The position numbers and the translations under genes were made by a program. A stretch of DNA of 64,000 nt from Prosopocoilus inquinatus. Lineage: Eukaryota; Arthropoda; Insecta; Coleoptera; Lucanidae. The notes below the pieces were generated by a model. The model was not told where the DNA came from. It did no database searches and was given only the letters and a program-made list of their open reading frames with translations. The stretch lies in the NCBI GenBank assembly GCA_036172665.1, contig CM069870.1, positions 66,588,212 through 66,652,211 on the forward strand, written 5' to 3'. Shown in pieces: positions 44,215-54,868 of this stretch; position 1 is the first letter of the stretch, and every line of letters begins with the position of its first letter.

Positions 44215-45320
44215 ACATCGCATTTACATCGCATTTGCGAATAAATTGGGCAAGTCGTTTTTGGTCTGCAGTGGGAATGTCGAGCTACGTCTCTGCTGAA
44301 GAAGCCCCAAGCAGGGCTGAAACAGCTGTCCAGAGGCTGCTCGAGGTTCTCACTGCAATCAAAAACGATTTGCACAAAATTTTTGTAAAAGAAAGTATAA
44401 TTAATTTTTTCTCAGGAGAAATAAAACAGGAGACATAACATGAAAAAAAATCGATTGGGTTTCTGGTTAGTTGTGCAGTACGCAAGTAACACTAAACAAT
44501 TCTATATGATTAACTAAAAAATCATACCAAGTATGAAGACCATTATATACGAGTTAATCTTTAAAAATGCTTAAAAAATAAATGTTGACGTCATTTTTCT
44601 CAAAAACACAGGTCTTTTGAATATACATAATTTGTTAATGAAAGTTCTACTATTTTAAGAAGCAAGCTTTAATAATGACGGCTATTATGTTTTTTTTTTT
44701 TCAAATTAGAGAATTTTCATTTTTTTTTTAATTAAAATAAATATAATTTGATTAACGTCACTGATATTGACAATGTGAGGTCGAATGATTGTAAGTTGCT
44801 TTTCGTTTCGAAATAATACGAGCAGCTTGAATTTCTATTTAAATGTTTGGCGAGGATATATCGCAGGTGACTTCAAAATTTGTTTACCTTTTTCACTATC
44901 ACAGCGAACTCTAGGAGCACTTCACGATCACGTATATTATAATAAACAAACTATTGCAATAAATATTGCAGATTCCCTAAGAAAAGCTCGCACTTTCCTT
45001 AGCAATATCTGATAAATTACTGCAGACAAAGACCGATTAACCAAATGAAAGATACTCGTACAGCACTTGGCTTGCTTTTTTGCGCGTTTTTGTCAACTAG
45101 CACGCCGGAAAAGGAGGAATTTTACCTCTCTTTAAATTATTTTCAATAATACGGACTAAGCGAACTTTACTCGGCAATATTTTTTTGCTTTGGATGGAAA
45201 TAAAAACATCTGAATATATTTCGAGGTCACTGGAATTTAAATTCGTTGAAAGAAAATGCTTTAATCATTTGATTTGAAATCAATGCGTTTTCCGAAGGAA
45301 GGCAATCGTGTTTAGGTGCA
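44215..45320. other. TE fragment (44215-44385) then single-copy AT-rich DNA
   Basis: 44250-44380 repeats the GAAGCCCCAAGCAG...AATCAAAAACGATTTGCAC arm of 41290-41360. After 44400 no gene or repeat is evident. The frame 44785-45012 has no recognised domain. Confidence 0.45.
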
Positions 45321-45326
45321 TAAAAA

Positions 45327-45475
45327 TAAATATTTGTAAACAATGTCAATGACAAATGGTCCAGTGCTTAATTTTTTCATTTAATTTTGTTATACAGGGT
45401 ATTTGTAAACATTGTCAATGACAAATGGTCCGGTGCGTAATTTTTTCATTTAATTTTATTATACAGGGTGCTGAC
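45327..45475 (+). repeat. Two tandem ~77-bp units ending in TATACAGGGT
   Basis: ATTTGTAAACAATGTCAATGACAAATGGTCC... is repeated with few changes, each unit ending in TTATACAGGGT (45393-45403, 45468-45478). The last unit runs into GCTGACAAGTTCCG, which may be a separate element end. Confidence 0.8.
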
Positions 45476-45869
45476 AAGTTCCGTCGACATGACTTAACCA
45501 CAGATTCCTGACACGAAAATAACCAAACTTATTTATATCCAATACTGCTTCGTTAAGCCAGTATTCTTCTTCAAAGTTCTTGAAGAAAAATTTATTTTTT
45601 TTAATAACAAAGGAACGCCTGAACTAATTTGGATGAAATTTGGTGTGAGATCTTACAAGAAAGTAGTTCACATTTACAGGAGGTTTTAGTTACTTGCAGT
45701 GAACCGCTAGTGCGAAAAACAACATATATCTTACCATAACTTTTTTGAGGTTAGGAAGAAAACTTTAGTTAAGAAATTTTTAGAAAAGATCACACGATAG
45801 GAAACTTTTTCGTGTCTCTGTAACTTTTGATATTTCTTACAGTTTAGTCACAAAATATAGGAAAATCTG

Positions 45870-48300
45870 AGATATAAAAGAAAGAAGCAAATTGAAAGAA
45901 GCAACCTTGAAAAAATTGACGAAATATTAGTAATAGCGTTTAGAAATGTTATTGGGTGTTATTTTTCAATTTCAAGTTGTGAAAACGAAAGAAAATCAAC
46001 CACTTTTGATACTTAAGCACTTGATGAACAAACAAAAAACGAATTAAAAAAGAGGGAACAAATTGCAAAAAATACAAATTGACATTTATGAGAATAAGCG
46101 GGCAACAGTGTTTGGATATGTCATCCGTTATTGAAATTTTGTCAAAACAAAAGACGATCGCCAATTGTTGGTAGATGTCAATGATAAAGAGGAGAAAAAT
46201 TATAAGGAAGAAACAAATTTAAAAAAATACGACTTTGAAAAAATTGATATTATTAAGATGACGAAATATTATTAGCAATAAGTGTCGAAAAATGTCATTG
46301 AGTATTATTTAAATTTAAATCGCCCGTTAAATCCTACACGTTTTCTATACACCATAATCTATGCTTAAATCTAATCGTTCTCGAGGTATTTAACATTTTT
46401 TCTAAAAACTGCCGTTTGCAGACGTTATTTAATTTGTTCCCGACAACATTCTGTTGGGAGACCCTGTATAATACTGTGATGATTCACCGACATTTATAGG
46501 AAGCCGCACGCGTCAGATCCTGGCGCAATAGGATCTCGAAGCTTTTCTAGGCCACTTTGATAGACAATCGATCGCCACGCGAGCTGTGGAATGTTCGCTC
46601 AATGGAAGAATCTCGAAACTAACTCAGCATATTTAAGCGAGTCGCCGGGACAATGAAAAACAGTTCGCGTTGAAGTCAACAACTGATGGTTCGACCTAGA
46701 TTTAAATAAATTATTAAGCCGCGTTAAATAAATTCTGCCCTGCAACGTTTTAAATAAATTAATTTGTTAGTCGTATAGTTTTTATTTTAAAATAAATTTA
46801 ACGAACCCTAAATTTGTAACAAGACAAATAGGTAATTAGGCAACAGTGGCAAGAAATGTCATTCCGTCATTGAAAATTATGAAAATGAAAGACGATCGCC
46901 AGTAATTGTTGGTAGAAAGTAGTAATGAAGAGGAAATATAAAAAATTAGAAGAGAGAAAGAAATTAAAAGAATGCGACTGAAAAAATTGACATTTTTAAG
47001 ATGAATTGAAAAAGAAGGAACAAATACTTGGAAAAAATACAAACTGACATATACTAGAACAGTCTGGCAACAGTGTTAGATAATGTGATCCCACATTGAA
47101 AACTGCGAAAACAAAAAAACGATAAAGCAATAAAGTAATAAATATTTCAAATGAATTCATTAAATTAAAATTTTAAATAAATAATATCACTGCTTGTTAC
47201 TTTTCAGTTTTAAGTTGTGAAAACAAAAGAAAATCATCATTTTTTTTGGTACTTAAGCACCTAAAAATAAAAATAAAAAATTAATTGAAAAGGAAGAAAC
47301 AAATTAAAAGAAATACAAATTGATAAGGACAATTTGGCAACAGTGGCTGGAAATCTCATGCGTCAACTGTTATTTTTCAATTTGAAGTTGAAAACAAAGA
47401 AAAATAGACCATTTTTGATACTTAAGCACCTAATCAATGAATATAAGAAACGAATCAAGTAAGAAGAACCAAATTAGCAAAAATATAAATCGACGTTTAT
47501 AAAGGCAATCTGGAAACGGTGTTTGACAATGCCGTCCATCACGAAAACAAAAGACGATCGACAAATGTTGACTAATCTCACCATCAGTAATGAAGATAAA
47601 AGAGTAAAAATAAAAAGGAAGAAACAAATTAAAGAAATGCGACTTTGAAAAGTTTGACATTTTTAAAATGACGACGAAATATTAGCAACAGCGTTTATAA
47701 ATATCATTGTCTGTTATTTCTCAATTTAAAGTTTCAGAAACAAAAAAAATGAATATAAGAAATGAATCGAAAAAGAAAAAACAAATTAGCAAAAATATAA
47801 ATTGACATTTATAAAGGCAATCTGGCAACGGTGTTTGGTAATGTCTTCCGTCATTGAAAATTATGAAGACAAAAGAAAATTATAAAGACAAAAGACGATC
47901 GACAAATGTTGGTAGATCTCACCATCAGTAACGAAGTGGAAACATTAAAGATAAAAAGGAAGAAGCAAATTTAAAAAAATGCGACTTTGAAAAGTTTCAT
48001 ATTTTTAAAATGACGACGAAATATTAACAACAGCGTTTATAAATATCATTGTCTGTTATTTCTCAATTTGAAGTTTCAAAAACAAAAAAAATCAACCATT
48101 TTTGATACTTAAGAACCTAATCAATGAGTATAAGGAATAAGAAGAATCAAATTAGCGAAAATATAAATCCAGATTTATAAAGGCAATCTGCCAATGGTGT
48201 TTGGTAATGTCGTCAGTCACTGAAATTTGTGAAAACAAGAGACAATCGACAAAGAAGATTATGAACTGCGGAAGAAAACGTACGGAACGAAACAAATTAA
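45870..48300 (+). repeat. Degenerate ~345-bp tandem array (about 7 units)
   Basis: The marker AAAGACGATCG appears at about 46150, 46888, 47550, 47891 and, mutated, about 48240. Spacings of about 342, 347, 660 (2x) and 738 (2x) give a unit near 345 bp. Units carry GGCAACAGTGTTTGG, TTGGTAGATCTCACC and TTTTTGATACTTAAGCACC blocks. Opposite-strand relatives are at 31400-32460. All frames inside are composition-driven. Confidence 0.7.
46473..46822 (+). promoter_or_regulatory. Candidate solo LTR/promoter inside the array
   Basis: A CpG-richer block interrupts the A-rich array. It starts TGTGATGATTCACCGAC, contains CATATTTAAG (TATA-like, 46629-46637) followed 33 bp later by CAGTTCGCG (initiator-like), and could end near AATTTGTAACA. 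TG...CA ends and a core promoter would fit a solo LTR, but no second copy and no flanking duplication were found. Confidence 0.25.
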
Positions 48301-48329
48301 AAAAATAGAAATACAAAATATAGGTATAG

Positions 48330-48612
48330 GGAGTTAATAAAAAACTTGTTCACACTTTGGATGGTGATAGTAGAGATCAAAACAAGAAGAAAGTTCTAAT
48401 AAACCCATATTCAATACTTAATACAGGTTGTCCAAGCTATGTCTGTTTACCCTTCTAGAATTTTATTTTTTACATAAATTTAAAAAAATAAAAATTCCAG
48501 AAGAGTCAACACGCAGCGTGGACGCCCTGTATTGAGTATTGGACACGGGTTTATTAGATTTTTTTTTTAGTTTTGATTTATGTGTACAGGTTTTTTATTA
48601 ACACCCTGTATA
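48330..48612. mobile_element. Hairpin MITE, ~100-bp imperfect arms
   Basis: GTTAATAAAAAACTTGT at the left is complemented by ACAGGTTTTTTATTAACACC at the right. Further inside, CTAATAAACCCATATTCAAT pairs with ATTGGACACGGGTTTATTAG (about 48538). The right end reads CACCCTGTATA. Confidence 0.7.
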
Positions 48613-48659
48613 ATACAAATATTCAAAAGACTGACGTTTAAAATCTGTTCATAGCCCTA

Positions 48660-48852
48660 TCACTTCATTTAATGTAAATATAGGATGTATTTTTATCTTT
48701 TTATCTTAACCTTAATGTATTCTAAGTTGTTTTTTTTTTATTTATATTGATTATTTTTCTTGACACGTCACTGTCCACTTATGCTCCTTTGTGCCTGTTT
48801 TTTTTTTTTTTTTTTAGTTTGTGGCAAATAAATATTATTATTATTATTATTT
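48660..48852 (+). repeat. 3' UTR tail of a non-LTR element
   Basis: A run of T, then GTGGCAAATAAATATTATTATTATT at 48822-48851, resembles the (ATT)n tails of the CR1-like elements in this window. No coding part is attached. Confidence 0.4.
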
Positions 48853-49489
48853 TCAATCAATATTGAAGAAAATATTTGGCTTTCTTCACTCTGCCATTCT
48901 AGTTTTCCTAAACTCTGTTGCAATTAAAAAAAATTATTATTATAGTCTTACCATCTAAAAATTTTTAACAGTGTTATTATTTAAAAAAAAGTTTAGCATT
49001 TATAGTCAAAGTGGACAAAGTATAATATAGTGTTACAGTGTACCACTCGCTATAATTATTATCCGCTACAATAGTATCAATCATTATAGCATCCCGTATA
49101 CAGGGTGACTCAGAATTAGTGTCTAACCCGTTATAAGCGTATTTACTAGAGCCATTCAAATGCGAATTCCAAAAATCAACCTTAAGTCCAAAATGGAAAT
49201 AATGGTTCATTTCTTATATGTGTTTACATGTACAAGTTCGATGTCCGAAAGAATAAATTGCGTATTATACATTTTTTCCCTAGAAAGCCATGAAGAAAAA
49301 CATTTTACAGTTTTGTTTCAAGGTAAACGATAATATTTCCTTCTACACCCCGAGGGTTCATGGCTCTTGTGACGCAATACACCTGGACCAGTGCCCAGTA
49401 ACCAATTTAATCTGAATCTTCGATGCATTTTATCTTAAAAACTATGCATACTACACCCTCTATGCATAATATGGACTTTTTGTTTTTCT
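48853..49489. other. TE-derived, TACAGGGTGACTCAG terminus
   Basis: A TACAGGGTGACTCAGAATT end at about 49099 marks another element. Its partner was not located. The frame 48977-49210 (minus) spans this end and is not a gene. Confidence 0.4.
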
Positions 49490-49624
49490 TTTTTCGTATA
49501 CTATCTGTGGTTAACGGGCCGGACACTTATTTTCAATCACATATACTAATCATTTTTTTTTCCATTAACTGTTACCCAAGGTATTCCACAGGGTTCAATT
49601 CTTGAGCCTCTATTATTTTGCGTA

Positions 49625-50961
49625 TACAGGACGTTCATGGGAAGCCGCTACAATAGCTAACTTTCTTGTTTGTATTTTTACGAAGTAACTTAAATTAGAA
49701 AAGTTTTAGTACCTTTCCTCCTCGTTTTTATGGTACTTTCGTAAAAACAAATGACAATCAGATTTTCGAGATTTTCAACTTTTTTTAATAGAATGTTAGG
49801 TTTTTTAACATCGCATCGCGTTCAAGACGTTAAATTAATTATGTCTCTAAAATATCATCTCCCAAAGCCTACTATTTCAGGAATGATTTAGTAAAAAAAT
49901 CTTGGTGTTCACGGAAAATGGCTACAATAGCTAACTTCTTTATTTGAAGTTTCACGAAATAGCCTAAATTAGGAAAGTGTCAGGACCTTCCGTATTCGAC
50001 TTTATGGTACCCTTGGAGAAACAAATGACTGTCAGATTTTCGAGATTTTCAGTTGGTTTCAACTTTTTTAAATGAAACGTTATATTTTTTATCAGCGTAT
50101 CGTGTTCAGGATGCCAAATTAAGTACTTCCCTAAAATATTTCCCTCCTGAGTCTCCTATTTTATAAATTATTTGGTAAATAATGGTATTAGACATTTTAA
50201 CATGTCGCGCCTTCAATATTTGATACAAGGGTTTTTAGTTTAAATTAAATTTAAACAAATTTTGAATCATGACAGTTCACAAAGGTTTGACAGTTTGAAC
50301 ACACTTCCTTTATTCTCTTGTTTCGAAGCACACCATATTGTATTTGTGAATAAAAAGACTATCGTAACGATGCACTTCTTCCCGCGAATATCAAGACTGA
50401 ATTATTTATGAAATATTCTGTTTCGAGAGATATTATTTCACAGACATACTTAATTTGACATCCTGAATGCGCTGCCATGATAAAAAAAAACGTAATATTC
50501 CATTTAAAAAAGTTGAAAGCAATTGAAAATCTCGAAAACCTGATAGTCATTTGTTTTTCCAAAGGTACCATAACATCGAGCAGGGAAGGTCCTGAAGCTT
50601 TTCTAATTTAAGCAACTTCGTGAAACTTCAAATAAAAAAGTTAGCTATTGTAGCCATTTCCCGTGAACACCAATATATTGTTACTAAATCATTTATAAAA
50701 GTAGTAGGCTTTGGAAGATGATATTTTAGAGACATAATTAATTTGATATCCTGAACGTGATACGTTGATAAAAAACAACAGTCCATTAAAAAAAAATTTG
50801 AAAACAATTGAAAATCTCGAAAACCTGATTGTCATTTGTTTTTTTGGAAGTACCATAAAATCGAAGAGGAAAGGTCCTAAAACTTTCCTAATTTAAGTTA
50901 CTTCATAAAAATACAAATTAGAAAGTTAGCTATTGTAGCGGCTTTCCATAAACACCCTGTA
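49625..50961. mobile_element. Foldback element with doubled arms, in an RT gene
   Basis: The left end TACAGGACGTTCATGGGAAG and right end CTTTCCATAAACACCCTGTA are flanked by TA. Each arm holds two direct copies of a ~290-bp block (CTACAATAGCTAACTT at about 49649 and 49919; complements at about 50640 and 50925). Arms carry CAGATTTTCGAGATTTTCA and its complement. Same design as 19776-20958, with a different sequence. Confidence 0.85.
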
Positions 50962-52161
50962 TACATTTAGGTTTTTAGTAAACTTAAAATTTTGCACTGC
51001 TCATGTATAGGATGATGATACCCAAGTATATTATTCATTTCTACCAACTGATTGGCATGATGCTACTTCAAAAATTAATGTAGATCTTGAATCACTATTT
51101 CTAATTTCTTCTGATCATTCACTAAATTTTAATCCGCAAAATTTTTTTAAGATTTTAATTTTTGGAAAAAATAAATGTTGCAAAAATCTCATTAATACCA
51201 TTAATATCATAATTAATGGTGTAAAAATTCCTTTCGAAATACAGCTAAAAATCTCGGTCTGCACATTGATAATACTTTCCGTTATCGCAGTCAAATAACG
51301 AAATATATTAGTAACTCTTATCTACAATTAAAAAAATTGTTCCCTTTTCGATCTTTTTTAAGCATTAATACAAAAAAGCTTTTGGGTGAATCTTTTGTTC
51401 TTTCTCGATTTTCGTACTGCTCACCAATCTATCATTCAGCTCTAGATTCTATAACGATTTTACGTATACAGAAAATACAAAACTCATGTTTGAGATACAT
51501 TTATGGAATTAAAAAATATCAACATGTTTCACATAAACTTGTAGACACACAATGGTTGAATATAGAAAACAGAATGGAACTGCAAGCTTTGTGTCTTCAT
51601 CATAAAATTATGTTATATAGGACCCCACCATACTTATATAATAAAATAAGTTTCCGGTCTGACGTTCACAATTTATGTACCAGATTTCGGGGTTTGATTT
51701 CACCGCCACCCCACAGAACATCTCTTTATGAAAGATCTTTTTCTTTTGCTTTGTACTCCAAGTACAACCATCTTCCTACACTTGTAAGGGATATGAAATT
51801 ATACTCCTTTAAAACGCATTTAAAAAGTTTTTTATTTGCTAATCAAAGCTCTTACTCTTAAAATAACACAATAACGCAATATCATTTCTCTTAATTCATG
51901 TGCCTTATCATATTCTGCTTCTCCAGCGTATATTAGATTTTCTTTTTTTTTGTATATTCACTCCATTCCTTTACATTCAGTTAATTAATACTAAGTGGGA
52001 GTGCACACCAGTACTTCATTTTTCTTTTTCCTTGTAGCTTTTAAATTAGTAATGTAGGCATTTTTTTAAAGTTTATTTCATCATCGTTAAGTGTAAAAGC
52101 AGAATAGCTCAGGCTTGACTGACTGAACTTCGCCTTGTGATTGTTATCATTATTATTATCA

Positions 52162-52531
52162 TTGCAGTTTGTTCTTGTCCGATGAAAATTGTAAGTATAA
52201 AGTTTTTTTTAAATCTCGAACCGGACAGAATTATGAAGGGAAAACACTCAACGTTTCGTCAGGACGAAACTATAAATCTATAGCGAAACGTTGAGTGTTT
52301 TCACTTCATAATTCTGTCTGAATTATGAAGGCAAAACACTCAACGTTTCGTCAGGACGAAACTATAAATCTATAGCGAAACGTTGAGTGTTTTCACTTCA
52401 TAATTCTGTCTGAATTATGAAGGGAAAACACTCAACGTTTCGTCAGGACGAAGCTATAAATCTATAGCGATACGTTAAGTGTTTTCCCTTCATAATTCTG
52501 TCCGGTTCGAGATTTAAAAAACTTTGTACTT
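52162..52531 (+). mobile_element. Hairpin retroelement with three 92-bp tandem units, 13-bp TSD
   Basis: The insertion is bounded by perfect direct repeats ATTATTATTATCA (52149-52161, 52532-52544). The 5' end carries TTCTTGTCCGATGAAAATTG, shared with the 29565-29770 copy, and the 3' end is the short CTTTGTACTT. Between them GAATTATGAAGG starts at 52228, 52320 and 52412, giving three units of exactly 92 bp. Each unit is a hairpin converging on CGTCAGGACGAA...CTATAGCGAAACGTTGAGTG. The hammerhead core is altered (AGGACGA instead of CUGACGA), so this copy is probably inactive. Confidence 0.75.
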
Positions 52532-52615
52532 ATTATTATTATCAATTATTGTTTTCTCCTATATTATTGATTATGAACAATAAAATCATTTATAATTATT
52601 ATTATTATTAAATAC

Positions 52616-53711
52616 AAATACACATCGCTGCGTGTATGAAAAATATTTTAGAAGGAACAATTAAATGGTAGACAATTGCAAAAATTTGAAGGCTTGAGGT
52701 GACTTAATATTCTGAGACAAAAACAGATTTATCTATGTATTTATTTTGATATACGAACAGAAAACTCGCAGTCAGATACAACAAACAACGAAACAACATA
52801 ACTCGGCGCGAATTCTCCTGAAATGTACGTACGTACAGCCGGCGAGCCGGTGAGTGTGTTTACTTTAGAAAATAACTCGAGGAATCCCCGCGCGTCTATT
52901 TTTAAACGCAAACTTTCTAATTTTTCCGCACCGTGTCACTCACTCACTCACTCGCCCGGCAATCACGCCAATCAATCACATCAAGAAACAACAACCTTCG
53001 CCAACAACAGCGTTTATTACAAGAGACAAGATCGAAACACAGGCAAAAAAATTTAAATACGCCGCGAGTAGGTGTGAATTTATGTAATATGTATTGAGGT
53101 TGCGATAGATTAAATTTTTTTTTTTTTTTTTCGCCGCGCCGATTCAAAATCGTGGGCAGATAGACACGTTGCTTCGCCTTTGATTTTGAATTTTTTATAC
53201 AATATTTTTTTTTCGAGCGCGCGTTTGGCATTGCTCGCCGACCGAACGGAAGTAACACGTAAGATCCTGCTGCAATTTCGTGCGCGGATTTACCCAACTA
53301 CAAAGGTTGGACATGCCGGGCGAGTTTCGGATTAGTCGCGCCATTATTGGTGCGTTTCAATTATTTTTGATATTCGTCGCGCTGATTAGTTACATGCTAA
53401 AAGGAGGCACTTTTTCCTCGTAAGTGCGACCGATAATAACCTTAGTCATCTTTTCGGAGGCGGTATTAAAAGGCGAGTCGCACGACATTCTGTTGTGCAA
53501 GGCACGAGCCAGAATCGTTAAGTTTTGAATCACTTTTGTTATCAAATGAAAGAGAAAATTTAAAGAAGTTACACTACCTAATGACTATTTATTTATTTAT
53601 TGAAGTCTGTTTTAGTTTTGTGATGAAAGAATCAGTTGACATTTGATAGATGACAGCTGTCAACTGTCAAACGGTTGTCATACAAAGTGATCAAGTACAA
53701 CTGTTTGAATT
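52616..53711. promoter_or_regulatory. CpG-rich single-copy island; possible promoter/UTR region
   Basis: The stretch 52770-53530 is GC- and CpG-richer than any other part of this length. It has GCCGGCGAGCCGG, a (CACT)n run at 52936-52952 and TATTAAAAGGCG (TATA-like, about 53466) with a CATTCTGTTG initiator-like site about 30 bp later. No recognised protein is encoded. The frames 52823-53056 (plus) and 52944-53297 (minus) have no domain. It could be the 5' region of a host gene; this is inference. Confidence 0.25.
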
Positions 53712-54656
53712 GGCAATACATTTTTTATTACGATATTCAACATATTGGAACACTACAACCTGATATGTTTTGTTTTGATTTATTTGACAGATATTTGATG
53801 TCAAATATATATACAAATATATATATATATATATATATATATCATGTCATATATCAAATATCTGTCAAATATTTGATATATGATATGTGATTTACCGGGT
53901 GTCCCGCGCCATGTGCTCACCTTTCTAGAATCTTTATTTATTAATCTATTAACCTAAAATACGTTATATTTTCTTTGAAAGTCATTTAAAATAAAGGGAG
54001 TGTAAAATTTCATTTCAAAACATGCTCTGTTTTAAATTATTTTCAAAGAAAATATGACGTATTTGGTATCAGCGTATTCAGAAAAAAATGTTCTGTTGAA
54101 CTAAGCTAAGAAACATATGAGGTTCTATCGAAAAAAAATGAGTTAAGAGCTAATGAAAATTTCAAATACTGTAAAAATGTTAGAAATCAAAATACCATCA
54201 AAGGAGTGATTTTTTCGAAACTCTTGATCGCATTAGATCGAAAAAATGCGATTCATAGCTTTCTAGATTGAAAAATAAAAAAGTTTCTTTTTCGTTGTCA
54301 TGGAAACCAAAATTAACAATTGATACGTATTCGGACTCGTAATGCTCCGTAGATTTTAAATATGTAAAAATATATAGGATGTTCCATTTAAAATAAGGAA
54401 GTGGATATCACTTCCGGCGAAACCGGAAGTCCTATGACGACTATCAGCATGTAGAAAAATTTCATTTTTTGTTTAGTTTATCGTTTCCAAAATTCAGGTT
54501 AATCGATTAATAAATAAAGATTCTAGAAGGGTGAGCACATGGCGCGGGACACCCGGTATATATTTGACATCAAATATCTGTCAAATAAATCAAAACAAAA
54601 CATATCAGATTGTAGTGTTCCAATATGTTGAATATCGTAATAAAAGATGTATTGCC
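53712..54656. mobile_element. Inverted-repeat element interrupted by another TE
   Basis: GGCAATACATTTTTTATTACG at the left is complemented by the segment ending at 54656. The arms (about 110 bp) include GTTTTGATTTATTTGACAGA. An AT dinucleotide run (53815-53842) and more ATTTGACA palindromes fill the centre, which is broken by the insertion 53895-54556. Confidence 0.7.
53895..54556. mobile_element. CCGGGTGTCCCGCGCC element with ~55-bp TIRs
   Basis: CCGGGTGTCCCGCGCCATGT at the left is exactly complemented at the right (54537-54556). The match goes on through GTGAGCAC and TCTAGAATCTTTATTTATTAATC. TA is duplicated on both sides. The interior has ACTTCCGGCGAAACCGGAAG at about 54410. A diverged relative without the same outer end lies at about 61505-61960. 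Confidence 0.85.
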
Positions 54657-54657
54657 A

Positions 54658-54692
54658 TAACCTAGAATTTTGCCGACAAAATTCTAGGTTAT
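54658..54692. repeat. 15-bp-stem hairpin, 4-nt loop
   Basis: TAACCTAGAATTTTG, loop CCGA, then CAAAATTCTAGGTTA: a perfect small palindrome immediately outside the preceding element. Its significance is unknown. Confidence 0.8.
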
Positions 54693-54868
54693 ATCCAGCC
54701 TATCCTACTTTGAGTTTGAAACGTTTAATGACACTTGTCTGTCAAGACAGTTATCATATCAGTACCAAGTCGTCAACAACCTGAAGTTACTCCAGTTGTA
54801 ACATTTAAAAATTAAAAATTAAATTCAGCATTGATAATTCAAACGGTCATTCTTGATAACATCGTAAC

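Larger units (their letters stand above)
49490..52615 (+). pseudogene. CR1-like RT gene relic split by two insertions
   Basis: The first part (about 49500-49620) has VTQGIPQGSILEPLLF, the conserved PQGS box. After a 1.34-kb foldback insertion (49625-50961) the reading resumes with a degraded catalytic box (GDDDTQVYYSF, about 51010-51045, normally YADDTQ). The long frame 51337-51861 then has SRFSYCSPIYHSAL, RIQKIQNSCLRYIYG, PPYLYNKISFRSDVH and TSLYERSFSFALYSKYNHLP, the usual C-terminus of CR1-type ORF2. The 3' UTR continues to about 52615, ends in an ATTATTATTATTA tail, and is itself interrupted by the hairpin element 52162-52531. The catalytic Asp pair context is lost, so it is inactive. Confidence 0.8.
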
